Part shown: positions 1 through 6,881 of the stretch, piece after piece
Numbering within the stretch: position 1 is the stretch's first letter
Layout: every line of letters begins with the position of its first letter
From: Methanofollis sp.
GTDB lineage: Archaea; Halobacteriota; Methanomicrobia; Methanomicrobiales; Methanofollaceae
NCBI GenBank assembly: GCA_028696365.1
Contig: JAQVHG010000011.1
Span: 1 to 19,364, forward strand
Length of the DNA: 19,364 bases
Reading direction: 5' to 3'
Translations under genes and position numbers: made by a program
The notes under the pieces: generated by a model
Seen by the model: the letters and a program-made list of their open reading frames with translations, nothing else
Told to the model about the DNA's origin: nothing
The model's database searches: none

Positions 1-738
1 GGCGTTCTTTTCGAGTCCGACGATCGTCGTCTCCCGCTTGGCGACGGCGTCGAGGAAACTCCCGACGTCCGCGGCATCGGCGCAGGTGACCACATTCCCG
101 AGGTCAGAGAGGAGGTGACCGTCGGTGCCGCCGGTGACCCCGAGCCCCATGTCCCTCGCGAGTGCCGCGGCCTTCTCGTTCTGACCTCTCCCCATCCCCC
201 CACAGAGGGCTTCGACGGCGTCGAACTCGGAGAGGACTGCGGGTCTGAGATACTCGCGGTCGATGCACTTCTGCACCCCCTTGTTGAAGAGGAGGTAGCC
301 GTACGGGTGGGCGGCCGAGACGACGCAGGAGTAGCCGGCGGCCCGCTCCAGGATCTCTTCGGTCATGAGGCGGGTGGCAAGGTATGGGCTCTTGCTCCGT
401 GCGTCCCTGATATGGACCTCGTAAAAATCTTCCATGTCATGGATATCGTAAAAATAGATGAGGATATGCGGGCCGTCCCAGGCGCTCACCTCGATCCCCG
501 GGACGACCATCGCACGAGTGCCGAGGCGCTGCGCCTCCAGGACGCCGCCGACGCCGTTGTGGTCGGTGATCGCAAGCCCGAACCCGCAACCTTCGGCCTT
601 GCGGAGGGCGTCTCTGACCCTGGTCGGGGCGTCTGAGTGGACGGTGTGGGTGTGCATGTCCACCGGCATCAGCCCTGCCTCACTGAGCGCGGCGAAGTCG
701 GGGCGGGCATGGGTGACAGTCTGAGAGATCTGCGTCAT
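1..738 (-). CDS. PHP-domain metal-dependent phosphoesterase (3' end outside window)
   Basis: The reading frame stays open from an ATG at 738 to the window edge (246 codons), so the C-terminus is missing. It carries the metal-ligand pattern of the PHP (polymerase and histidinol phosphatase) family: DMHTHTVHSD at residues 27-36, ITDHNGVGG at 57-65, GIEVSAWDG at 81-89, a histidine in AAHPYGY near 144, and GGTDGH at 203-208. Family members hydrolyse phosphoesters using two or three divalent metals; the substrate cannot be told from sequence. There is no signal peptide, so it is probably cytoplasmic. An AGGAGA ribosome-binding site lies about 7-8 bases before the ATG. I see no TATA box in the 53 bp separating it from the MATE stop codon, so it is probably the third gene of the marR-MATE transcript. 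The family assignment is firm; a link to efflux or drug response is only positional. Confidence 0.9.
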   Translation of the reverse strand, partial: MTQISQTVTHARPDFAALSEAGLMPVDMHTHTVHSDAPTRVRDALRKAEGCGFGLAITDHNGVGGVLEAQRLGTRAMVVPGIEVSAWDGPHILIYFYDIHDMEDFYEVHIRDARSKSPYLATRLMTEEILERAAGYSCVVSAAHPYGYLLFNKGVQKCIDREYLRPAVLSEFDAVEALCGGMGRGQNEKAAALARDMGLGVTGGTDGHLLSDLGNVVTCADAADVGSFLDAVAKRETTIVGLEKNA

Positions 739-791
739 CCTGTGATCTCCTCTGCCCGCCGCGGTGATGAAGGTCGCGGTCAGTGCACTTC

Positions 792-2207
792 TCAGGCCGC
801 CACTCTCTTTCCTCTTTCACTTACCCTGAGGAGGCGGGAGATGAAGATCCGTGCCCATCCGTAGCCGACGATCCCGCCGAGGATGTTGCCGATGACGATC
901 CCCCACCATACCCCTGCCTCCCCGAGGCCGAGGGGAAGGGCAAGCAGGTAGGCGAAGGCCGCGGTGAAGACGAGGTTGCGCAGCAGACTGAGGACAAGCG
1001 AGTTAAACCCCCTCCCGGTCCCCTGGAAGACCGCGCCCGACATGATTCCAGGCGGGGCGAAGGGGAAGAAGAAACACATCGTCTGGAGGAAGGCGACGAT
1101 CGCCGGGGCGAGTTGGGCACTCTCAGGCGAGTAGGTGAAGATGAGGGCGATCACCGGGGCGAAGAACCAGGTGATGGCGCTGACCGCAAGGGCGATCGCC
1201 ACTCCGAGGCCGACCGAGAAGGTGTGGGCGATCTTGAGATTTTCAAACCGCCGCGCTCCATAGGATGCGCCGACGACCGAGACGACTGAGGTCGAGATGG
1301 CGATGAGCGGGATGATCGCAAACATCACGACCCGCCAGCCTGAGGTGTAGACGGCGACGGCGTCGGTGCCGGCGACATGGACGAGGAGGCTGTTGATGAT
1401 GACGACGATGATCGACATCAGGAAAAATTCCATGCTTGCCGGGATCCCTACCCTGAGGATGTCGGTGAAGATCCCGCGGTCAAAGGAAAAACCCTGCCAC
1501 GAGAGGGTGACATAGGTGTCCCTCTTGATAAGGAACCAGTAGACCATGACGAGGGAGACAAGGGCGACTGAGATGACAGTAGCCCAGGCGGCGCCGGCGA
1601 TCCCCATCCCGGCCCAGTAGATGAGGATGGGGTCGAGGATCATGTTGACGATCGCAGAGACGGCCATGGCGTACATCGTCCGTCTGGTGTCTCCTTCTGC
1701 CCTGAGAACGGCGTAGGCGATGTTCGTGAAGAGGATGAAGATGGTCCCTGCGAAGATGATGCTCCCATAGGTCGCTGCAAGGTCGGTGGTCTCTCCGGCG
1801 CCCAGGGCGGCGACGATCGGGCCGGCAAGGACGATGAGCGGGAGGGTCATGACCGCCGAGAGGAGGATGGTCAGGACCATGGCGTGCATGGCCGCACTGT
1901 CTGCTCCTGGCTTGTCGTGTGCACCGATCCGGCGAGAGATGGTCGAGGTGACCCCGGCGCCGAGGCCGTTTCCGAGGCCGATGAAGACCATGAAGACGGG
2001 GGTCACAAACCCGATGGCGGCAAGGGCGTTTTTCCCGAGGCCTGCAACCCAGATGGCGTCGACGAGGTTGTAGACCGAGAGAAGGAACATCGCCACGATC
2101 ATTGGGCCTGAGAGTGTGATGATGGCTTTCTTTGGATCTCCGGTGAGGAGGGAGACGCCTCTTGTGGTGCCGGTCTGTTCAGGATGTTTCGTTTCTGTGG
2201 CGTGCAT
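792..2207 (-). CDS. MATE family multidrug efflux pump
   Basis: A 471-residue integral membrane protein of the MATE (multidrug and toxic compound extrusion) family, which exports cationic or amphipathic compounds using a Na+ or H+ gradient. Hydrophobic segments run throughout, consistent with about 12 helices. N-terminal family motifs include LTGDPKKAI, the segment YNLVDAIWVAGLG and GLGAGVTSTISRR. The frame stays open upstream to 2357, but those residues are a serine/arginine-rich shadow of the marR gene. The ATG at 2207 is chosen because it has a GGAG site 7 bases upstream and is where similarity to the second MATE gene begins. It overlaps the last 29 bp of marR, which points to translational coupling and to regulation by MarR. 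It is clearly paralogous to the frameshifted gene at 4555-5990. Substrates cannot be predicted. Confidence 0.93.
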   Translation of the reverse strand: MHATETKHPEQTGTTRGVSLLTGDPKKAIITLSGPMIVAMFLLSVYNLVDAIWVAGLGKNALAAIGFVTPVFMVFIGLGNGLGAGVTSTISRRIGAHDKPGADSAAMHAMVLTILLSAVMTLPLIVLAGPIVAALGAGETTDLAATYGSIIFAGTIFILFTNIAYAVLRAEGDTRRTMYAMAVSAIVNMILDPILIYWAGMGIAGAAWATVISVALVSLVMVYWFLIKRDTYVTLSWQGFSFDRGIFTDILRVGIPASMEFFLMSIIVVIINSLLVHVAGTDAVAVYTSGWRVVMFAIIPLIAISTSVVSVVGASYGARRFENLKIAHTFSVGLGVAIALAVSAITWFFAPVIALIFTYSPESAQLAPAIVAFLQTMCFFFPFAPPGIMSGAVFQGTGRGFNSLVLSLLRNLVFTAAFAYLLALPLGLGEAGVWWGIVIGNILGGIVGYGWARIFISRLLRVSERGKRVAA

Positions 2208-2655
2208 GTTCGTTCTCCAGAGTGATGGCGATGCTGTTCTTGGCGATGGTTTTGAGGAGGGTGAAGACGGCGCGCTGCTCCTCGTCGGTGAGGCCGGCGC
2301 AGACTTCCTTCTCCCATTCTTGATCGATCTTGACGATCTCAGGGATGATCTTCTCACCTTTTTCGGTCAGGAAGATCCTGACGGCCCGTCGGTCGTCAGG
2401 ATCGGTGGTCCTGGTGATGTGCCCGGTGTCCTCCAGTCTCCGCACGGACCGTGCGACGGTGCCTTTGTCAACGTGAAATCGGCGGGCCAGGGTCTCCTGG
2501 GCGACTCCCTGTTCGTGGGCGAGGTAGATGAGGGTGAAGAGTTGCCCTGAGGAGAGGCCGAACGCTCTCATCCGTTCGTTGATGATCATGTGGTGGGTCC
2601 GATGGATGACCGAGACGAGGGCCCCGAGTGGGGGCTTTTCCGGGGAGGGCCGCAT
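2179..2655 (-). CDS. MarR family transcriptional regulator
   Basis: A 158-residue winged-helix regulator of the MarR family, dimeric DNA-binding proteins that usually repress their own operon and a linked efflux gene until a small ligand binds. The N-terminal helix (about 1-30) and C-terminal helices (about 103-155) would form the dimer interface. The helix-turn-helix covers about 52-80, with recognition helix DKGTVARSVRRLEDTGHI at 63-80. The wing, RTTDPDDRRAVRIFLTEKG at 82-100, has the family's D-x-R-x-x-x-[FIV]-x-L-T pattern. The ATG at 2655 is the first in the frame and has no strong Shine-Dalgarno; the predicted transcript start lies about 25 bases upstream. The gene overlaps the MATE gene, and a perfect inverted repeat lies in its own promoter, so autorepression is the natural reading. 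The ligand is unknown. Confidence 0.93.
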   Translation of the reverse strand: MRPSPEKPPLGALVSVIHRTHHMIINERMRAFGLSSGQLFTLIYLAHEQGVAQETLARRFHVDKGTVARSVRRLEDTGHITRTTDPDDRRAVRIFLTEKGEKIIPEIVKIDQEWEKEVCAGLTDEEQRAVFTLLKTIAKNSIAITLENEHARHRNETS

Positions 2656-2684
2656 GAACGATCTAGTAGGTGTCGTGAGGGGAT

Positions 2685-2706
2685 AATAGTTGCGCGGGCA
2701 ACTATT
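2685..2706. promoter_or_regulatory. Probable MarR operator (perfect inverted repeat)
   Basis: Nine-base arms AATAGTTGC (2685-2693) and GCAACTATT (2698-2706) are exact inverted complements separated by GCGG. Size and symmetry fit a MarR dimer site. It lies between the predicted marR TATA box and transcription start and touches the TATA box, so binding should block the archaeal pre-initiation complex. The repeat is seen directly; MarR binding is inferred. No second copy was noticed before the paralogous MATE gene. Confidence 0.75.
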
Positions 2707-2713
2707 TTTTATC
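2704..2713. promoter_or_regulatory. Overlapping divergent TATA boxes for marR and the zinc-ribbon gene
   Basis: The minus strand reads GATAAAAAATA-like sequence ending near 2704, about 25 bp before a predicted start near 2680 for marR. On the plus strand the same AT tract lies about 47 bp before the small zinc-ribbon gene. One AT tract may therefore serve both promoters, and the adjacent operator could control both. Inferred from spacing only. Confidence 0.5.
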
Positions 2714-2748
2714 AGTTCATTTTTAACCCAGGCATGCTATTCTCGCCT

Positions 2749-2757
2749 GAGGTGATC
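2749..2757 (+). promoter_or_regulatory. Strong Shine-Dalgarno that fixes the zinc-ribbon start
   Basis: GAGGTGATC matches the complement of the archaeal 16S rRNA 3' end in full, with 3 bases before the ATG at 2761. It is among the strongest ribosome-binding sites in this window and decides the start over the upstream frame extension. Confidence 0.8.
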
Positions 2758-2760
2758 ATC

Positions 2761-2928
2761 ATGCCTGATGGAGCAAGAGGTCCGCCTGGAAGGGGGCAAG
2801 GCCAGCGGGGAGTGCCGCCTGAGACGTGTGTATGCCCTGCGTGTGGCTATGAAAAGACAAAGGTGAGGGGCGTGCCCTGCCGGGATACGGAATGCCCAAA
2901 GTGCGGGGTGCCGATGATGGGGAAGTGA
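2761..2928 (+). CDS. Small zinc-ribbon protein
   Basis: A 55-residue protein with a Gly/Pro/Arg-rich N-terminus (1-20), then CVCPACGYE (23-31), a cysteine at 40 and CPKCG (45-49). The CxxC pairs at 25/28 and 45/48 form a zinc-ribbon-like site; C23 and C40 are extra. It resembles short glycine-rich zinc-ribbon proteins common in methanogens, whose role I cannot name. The frame is open from 2590, but the ATG at 2761 is favoured because a full-strength Shine-Dalgarno, GAGGTGATC, lies at 2749-2757. It diverges from marR across the operator region and might share its control. A metal-binding or protein-protein role is likely, but nothing more can be claimed. Confidence 0.8.
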   Translation: MPDGARGPPGRGQGQRGVPPETCVCPACGYEKTKVRGVPCRDTECPKCGVPMMGK

Positions 2929-3434
2929 TCAAGGGGACAGAACTGTCGATGTGATGAAGGGAGTTTTGCGGCTCTGCCTGCTTGTCCGCCCCCTTCATCC
3001 CGCCTTCGATCGAGACTATGTTCCCCCAGATCCGTGCTCATATCATCCTCTGTTTTGGGATCGAGTCCTCTGATCGGGGTTCAGATTGCAGAGATCAGAG
3101 GGCCGGGATAAATGCGCTCGGTTTACGAAACTCAGTAATTAAAATGGATTTTCCCCGCAATTTAAGGGCATCTATGATCGAAGATGGTGTTTTCTATCTG
3201 GCTCTCCGGGACGGCGATGTACAGCCCGGGAAGTCGCATGGAATTCGCCGCGATTATGGGGCCTCGTAAGGTTTGAAGGATAGCTGAATAGAGGTGAAAA
3301 CACCCTGCGATGAAGATAGGGGAGGAACGGTAACGCACTCTTCACTGTTCTCTCTCTGTCCTCCGTGCCTTCGGAAAGAAAACATAGCTGGAGATCTGAG
3401 GTGTCCCTCAATGTGAGAATATAAGAGGTATGAT
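2929..3434. other. Intergenic stretch with two inverted repeats, no convincing gene
   Basis: Two inverted repeats are visible: GATGAAGGG (2953-2961) with CCCTTCATC (2991-2999), and CCTCTGATC (3067-3075) with GATCAGAGG (3093-3101), both with 9-bp arms. The first may end the zinc-ribbon transcript but has no following T-tract. A plus-strand frame at 2982-3269 lacks a ribosome-binding site and any recognisable domain, so it is not called. Confidence 0.55.
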
Positions 3435-3590
3435 GGGCTTTTTAGAATTCCTCTGGATGAAACTCTTAGGCCTCGTTCTGGCCAACCTTCGGTCCCCCAC
3501 CACGCGGGCAGCGCCCCCGGTCGAAGAGGGGGGACGGCGATTAAGTCACGCTCACGCCAGGACTGGTGAATATTTTTCCAGAACTAAAAA
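3435..3590. repeat. Interspersed inverted-end repeat, short copy A
   Basis: The left end (3435-3470) reads GGGCTTTTTAGAATTCCTC and onward. The right end, read on the minus strand from 3590, is a T-tract followed by AGTTCTGGAAAAATATTC. These match the ends of the repeat family elsewhere in the window (consensus GGCTCTGTAGAA). The interior has a degenerate GC-rich hairpin around 3491-3520. About 156 bp, directly followed by copy B. Confidence 0.6.
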
Positions 3591-3591
3591 A

Positions 3592-3834
3592 AGGGCTGTG
3601 TAGAAAACCTCTGGACAACTATCTCTGCGGGGGGCTGGCCACCCCCCCCCAAACCCCCGCGACACGATAGGTTGAGGACGGCAGCCCTCTCTTCATGTTC
3701 ATTGATTGTGCCTTCCCAGCCCAATCTTCTTCTCAGGGGTCCGGGGGCAGCGCCCCCGGCGCGATCGATGAGGGAAGACGGGTGATTCACACGTATGCCT
3801 GGAAAAGGGAAGGATTTCTCCAGAGCTAAAAAAA
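3592..3834. repeat. Interspersed inverted-end repeat, copy B
   Basis: The left end starts with GGGCTGTGTAGAAAACCTC (from 3593). The right end, on the minus strand from about 3834, is TTTTTTTAGCTCTGGAGAAA. Inside are two GC hairpins: GGGGGGCTGGCCACCCCCC around 3628-3648 and GGGGGCAGCGCCCCC around 3740-3758. Positions 3599-3696 match 6194-6291 with only two differences seen. The right end doubles as the marC terminator T-tract. Confidence 0.75.
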
Positions 3835-3855
3835 GAGGGTTTTGCAGGCCCCCTC
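3828..3855 (-). terminator. Intrinsic-type terminator of the marC transcript
   Basis: Reading the minus strand directly after the marC stop codon, GAGGG (3855-3851) can pair with CCCTC (3839-3835), followed by seven T (3834-3828). The stem is short, but archaeal termination depends mainly on the T-tract. It coincides with the outer end of repeat copy B. Confidence 0.65.
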
Positions 3856-4530
3856 TCAATGGATGGTTGCACTGACAAACCCGACCGTCATCTGCCCGAG
3901 TCCCTCGAAGAACATCTGGACCGCGATACCGGCGATGACGATCCCAAAGATCCTGACCACGATCTCGAGCCCCTGTTTCCCGAAGAACTGCAAGATATAG
4001 TCTGAAGCGATGTTGCAGAGGGTGATGAGGAGACAGACGACCAGGACGACGCCGACGGCTGGGAGGAGGAGGGCGCTGTCTGCCAGGGCCTGGTGGCCGT
4101 AGAGGACAAGAGCGCTGATCGTGCCGGCGCCCACATAGATCGGGATGACGAGGGGGACGATGATCTTTGGGATCACGGCCTCGGCACGCTTCCAGATCGA
4201 GGCGTCGCCCCTGGCGGCGGTGTGTGCATGGGTGCGGTCGGTGTGCGTGCCCGAGAGCATGGAGAAGGCGATGGTGAGCAGGATGATCGCCCCGGCGATC
4301 TCAAAGGCCGGGATCGAGATCCCGAAGAACCCGAGGATGCCTGAGCCAAAGACCATGCACAGGAGCATCGTCCCGACAAGGATCCCTCCGAGGAGGAGGG
4401 CGACGGCGTGTCTGGTGCGGGTCGATGAGACGTCTGTGGTGTACATGATGAAGAAGGGGACGTTGCCGACCGGGTTGGCGATGGCGAGGAGAGCGGCGAA
4501 GAACGCGGCGAAGAAGGCGCTCGGGTCCAT
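3856..4530 (-). CDS. MarC family (UPF0056) integral membrane protein
   Basis: A 224-residue protein with about six hydrophobic segments and the MarC/UPF0056 pattern: an N-terminal helix with ANPVGNVPFF (residues 18-27), a glycine-rich second helix, and later IPLYVGAGT-like IPIYVGAGT and a C-terminal RIFGIVIAGIAVQMFFEG. Family members were once linked to antibiotic resistance and are sometimes annotated as neutral amino acid transporters; neither role is well established. The length is normal for the family. The ATG at 4530 lies 24 bp after the MATE-like gene's stop, with no clear Shine-Dalgarno, so co-transcription with that gene is likely. Residues about 93-112 are a hydrophilic loop (HTDRTHAHTAARGDASIWKR) between helices, with several histidines. 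The family assignment is confident; the substrate is unknown. Confidence 0.9.
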   Translation of the reverse strand: MDPSAFFAAFFAALLAIANPVGNVPFFIMYTTDVSSTRTRHAVALLLGGILVGTMLLCMVFGSGILGFFGISIPAFEIAGAIILLTIAFSMLSGTHTDRTHAHTAARGDASIWKRAEAVIPKIIVPLVIPIYVGAGTISALVLYGHQALADSALLLPAVGVVLVVCLLITLCNIASDYILQFFGKQGLEIVVRIFGIVIAGIAVQMFFEGLGQMTVGFVSATIH

Positions 4531-4554
4531 GCCGGCAATAGGGTGAGGGGGTAC

Positions 4555-5990
4555 TTAAGGGCTGTGGGTGGGGGAGGGTGACCCCAGCCTGATGAGCCGC
4601 GAGATGTAGACCCGTGCCCAGAGGTAGCCGACGATGCCGCCGAGGGTGTTCCCTGCGACAATCCCCCACCAGACCCCTACTTCCCCGAGTCCGAGGACGA
4701 CGCCGAGCACCCAGACGGCGACGGCGATGAAGACGAGGTTCCTGAAAAACTCGACTGCAAGAGCGAAGATGCCCTTCCCGGTCCCCTCGAAGACCCCGGC
4801 CGACATCATGCCCGGCGCGATAAAGGGGTAGAAGAAGCACATCGTCATGAGGAAGGCGGTGATCCCGCCTGCCAGGTGTGCGCTCTCTGCTGAGTAGGTG
4901 AAGGTCCAGGCGATGGTGGGGGCGAGGAACCACGTGACAAGGGAGAGGCCGAGGGCGATGAGGATGCCTGATTGAACTGCGAATGAGTGGGCGACTCTGA
5001 GTCTGTCGTATTTTCTCGCGCCATAGGCTGCGCCCGACACCGAGACGACGGCGATGGACATGGCGATGAACGGGATCAGGGCGAAGAAAACGATCCGCCA
5101 TCCTCCGGTATAGACGGCGACGGCATCAGACCCGGCGACATAGACGAGCGTGCCGTTGATGACGATCCCGGCGACCGACATCAGCACGAATTCAAGGCTC
5201 GCAGGGATCCCGACCGAGAGGACGTCTATGGCCGTGTGCCTCTCTGGGGAGAAGTGCCGCCATTCGATGGTGACATAGGTCTCTTTTTTCACCTGAGCCC
5301 AGTATAGGAGGATAACGCAGACGATGGCCATCGAGAGGAGCGTCGCCCAGGCCGCCCCCGCGATGCCCATGCCCGCACCATAGATGAGGATAGGATCGAG
5401 GACGATGTTGAGGACCGCGGACCCGGCGCAGGCATACATCGTCTTCTGCGTGTTCCCTTCGGCGGTGAAGATGGCATAGAGTACGTCGGCGAAGAGGATG
5501 AACACGGCCCCGGCAAAGACGATGCGGCCGTACTCGATGCATATCCGGAGGTATTTCCGGCACCAAGGGCAAGGACGAGGGGCTCGATGAAGAGGACGAG
5601 TGCGGGGGTGACGATCGCCGAGAGGGTAAGGATGATGGCGATGCCGTGCATCGCAGCATTGTCCGCCCTGGCCTTATCTCCTGCACCGATGCGGCGGGAG
5701 ATGGCCGAGGTGACGCCGGCCCCAAGACCGCTCCCAAGTCCGACGAGGATCATGAAGACTGGGGTGATGAACCCGACGGCGGCGAGGGCGTCATCGCCAA
5801 GGCCTGCCACCCAGACGGCGTCGGCAAGGTTGTAGACTGCCTGGAAAAGCATGGCGATCATAATGGGCGCGGCGATCTTCCAGATGGCTTTCTTCGGGTC
5901 TCCGGTGAGGACGGCGACGCCTTCGGTGATCATTCTCTGGTGGTCGGCCGTATTCTGGTCCTGGTCAGGGGTGATAGGGGTTTCAGTCAT
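4555..5990 (-). pseudogene. MATE family efflux pump, disrupted by a single frameshift
   Basis: Two overlapping frames together make one MATE protein of about 478 residues. The first (ATG at 5990) encodes MTETPITPD through LALGAGNTSGYA. The second resumes with EYGRIVFAGAVFILF and runs to 4555. Aligned with the intact paralog at 792-2207 (ALGAG-ETTDLAAT-YGS), the junction at about 5536-5537 holds two bases where a codon is expected, so one base appears to be missing. Both halves keep family motifs and neighbour-like codon use, so the lesion is recent or a sequencing error. I see no slippery heptamer to support programmed frameshifting. An AAGGA site precedes the ATG by 6 bases. If truly broken, translation would stop after the first third to half of the protein. 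marC follows 24 bp downstream. Confidence 0.85.
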
Positions 5991-6189
5991 AGTGCGTCCT
6001 TCAAAATCAGGGATCCTGAGAGGGCCAGGATGAAGGGTGATTGTGCCCTACCTGAGTGCATCAGGGGGTGCCTGGATAGGAGCGGATTATGTTGCTTTCT
6101 GTGCAGATAATGGTGCCGGCATATGATCTCGCCACTCGTTTCGGTGGATCAGGGGCCTTCATGAGAGACTCCTGTCCGTGAAAAAATGT
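5991..6189. other. Upstream region of the second MATE gene
   Basis: This stretch must hold the minus-strand promoter for the MATE-marC pair. No strong TATA box is visible; CATAATCC near 6090 is a weak candidate. The inverted repeat found before marR is absent. No gene is seen. Confidence 0.4.
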
Positions 6190-6771
6190 GGTCTGTAGAA
6201 AACTTCTGGACAACTATCTCTGCGGGGGGCTGGCCACCCCCCCCCAAACCCCCGCGACACGATAGGTTGAGGACGGCAGCCCTCTCTTTATGGTCATCTA
6301 TTCTGCCTTCCCGACCCTATCGTGCTCTCCAGGGGTCCGGGGGCACTCGCCCCCGGCCAAAGGGGGTAGGAAGGCAGGGGACACACATCTCCCCCTCCCC
6401 TCTTCCAGGCACGCGTGTGAACCAACACCCCTCCCCATGAATCGCGCCGCGGGTTCTATCGAAAATTGAAAATATTCTCAAGTTCCCTCCGGTCACACAA
6501 AGAAGATCAAAGATCCACGGAAGATCGAAGATCTTCTTATCATCGGGAATCTCCGATTCCCTCTCTTCTCGGCCTCACTATCGTTCGTTTCCCCCGGACC
6601 GCCGGGACGAAGATTGGGGGGGAAGTCAAAATCAATCGACATGACGAGGGTGTTGCAGTCCTTGATCCTATCGTGTGGTGGGTGCAGCCGAAGGGATCTT
6701 GAGAAGACTGAAAGGTCTTCGAGTGGCTACCCTCCCGCAGAGATGTTCGTCCAGAGGGATTCTACAGAGCC
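6190..6771. repeat. Interspersed inverted-end repeat, copy C (about 580 bp)
   Basis: The left end (6190 onward) reads GGTCTGTAGAAAACTTCTGG, then continues to ATCTCTGCGG by 6224. The right end, read on the minus strand from 6771, is GGCTCTGTAGAATCCCTCTG, also continuing to ATCTCTGCGG. This gives imperfect terminal inverted repeats of about 37 bp. The interior carries two GC-rich hairpins (near 6223-6245 and 6333-6358) and an AGATCTTC-rich section near 6500-6540. The first 98 bp nearly match copy B. No transposase frame is present, so it looks like a non-autonomous element. It lies between the divergent MATE and CNNM promoters. Confidence 0.8.
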
Positions 6772-6844
6772 ATTTTCCCATCATTTTAACCCGGAAATTG
6801 CAGATAGTCCCAGAATTGCGGTTCGATATTGTCCTTTCTAAATA

Positions 6845-6854
6845 TTTATATATC
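6845..6854 (+). promoter_or_regulatory. TATA box of the CNNM/CorC gene
   Basis: TTTATATATC is a near-ideal archaeal TATA box centred about 32 bp before the ATG at 6882, so transcription should begin only a few bases before the start codon. No Shine-Dalgarno is present, consistent with a leaderless mRNA. Confidence 0.75.
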
Positions 6855-6881
6855 GGCAATTTGAAACATTCTACTAACCAA

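Noticed and set aside
2982..3269. Plus-strand frame of 95 codons in the gap after the zinc-ribbon gene
   Set aside because: No ribosome-binding site, no recognisable domain, and it crosses the 3067-3101 inverted repeat.
5289..5990. Programmed frameshift in the second MATE gene
   Set aside because: No slippery heptamer or following stem-loop is evident, and the intact paralog uses no such signal.
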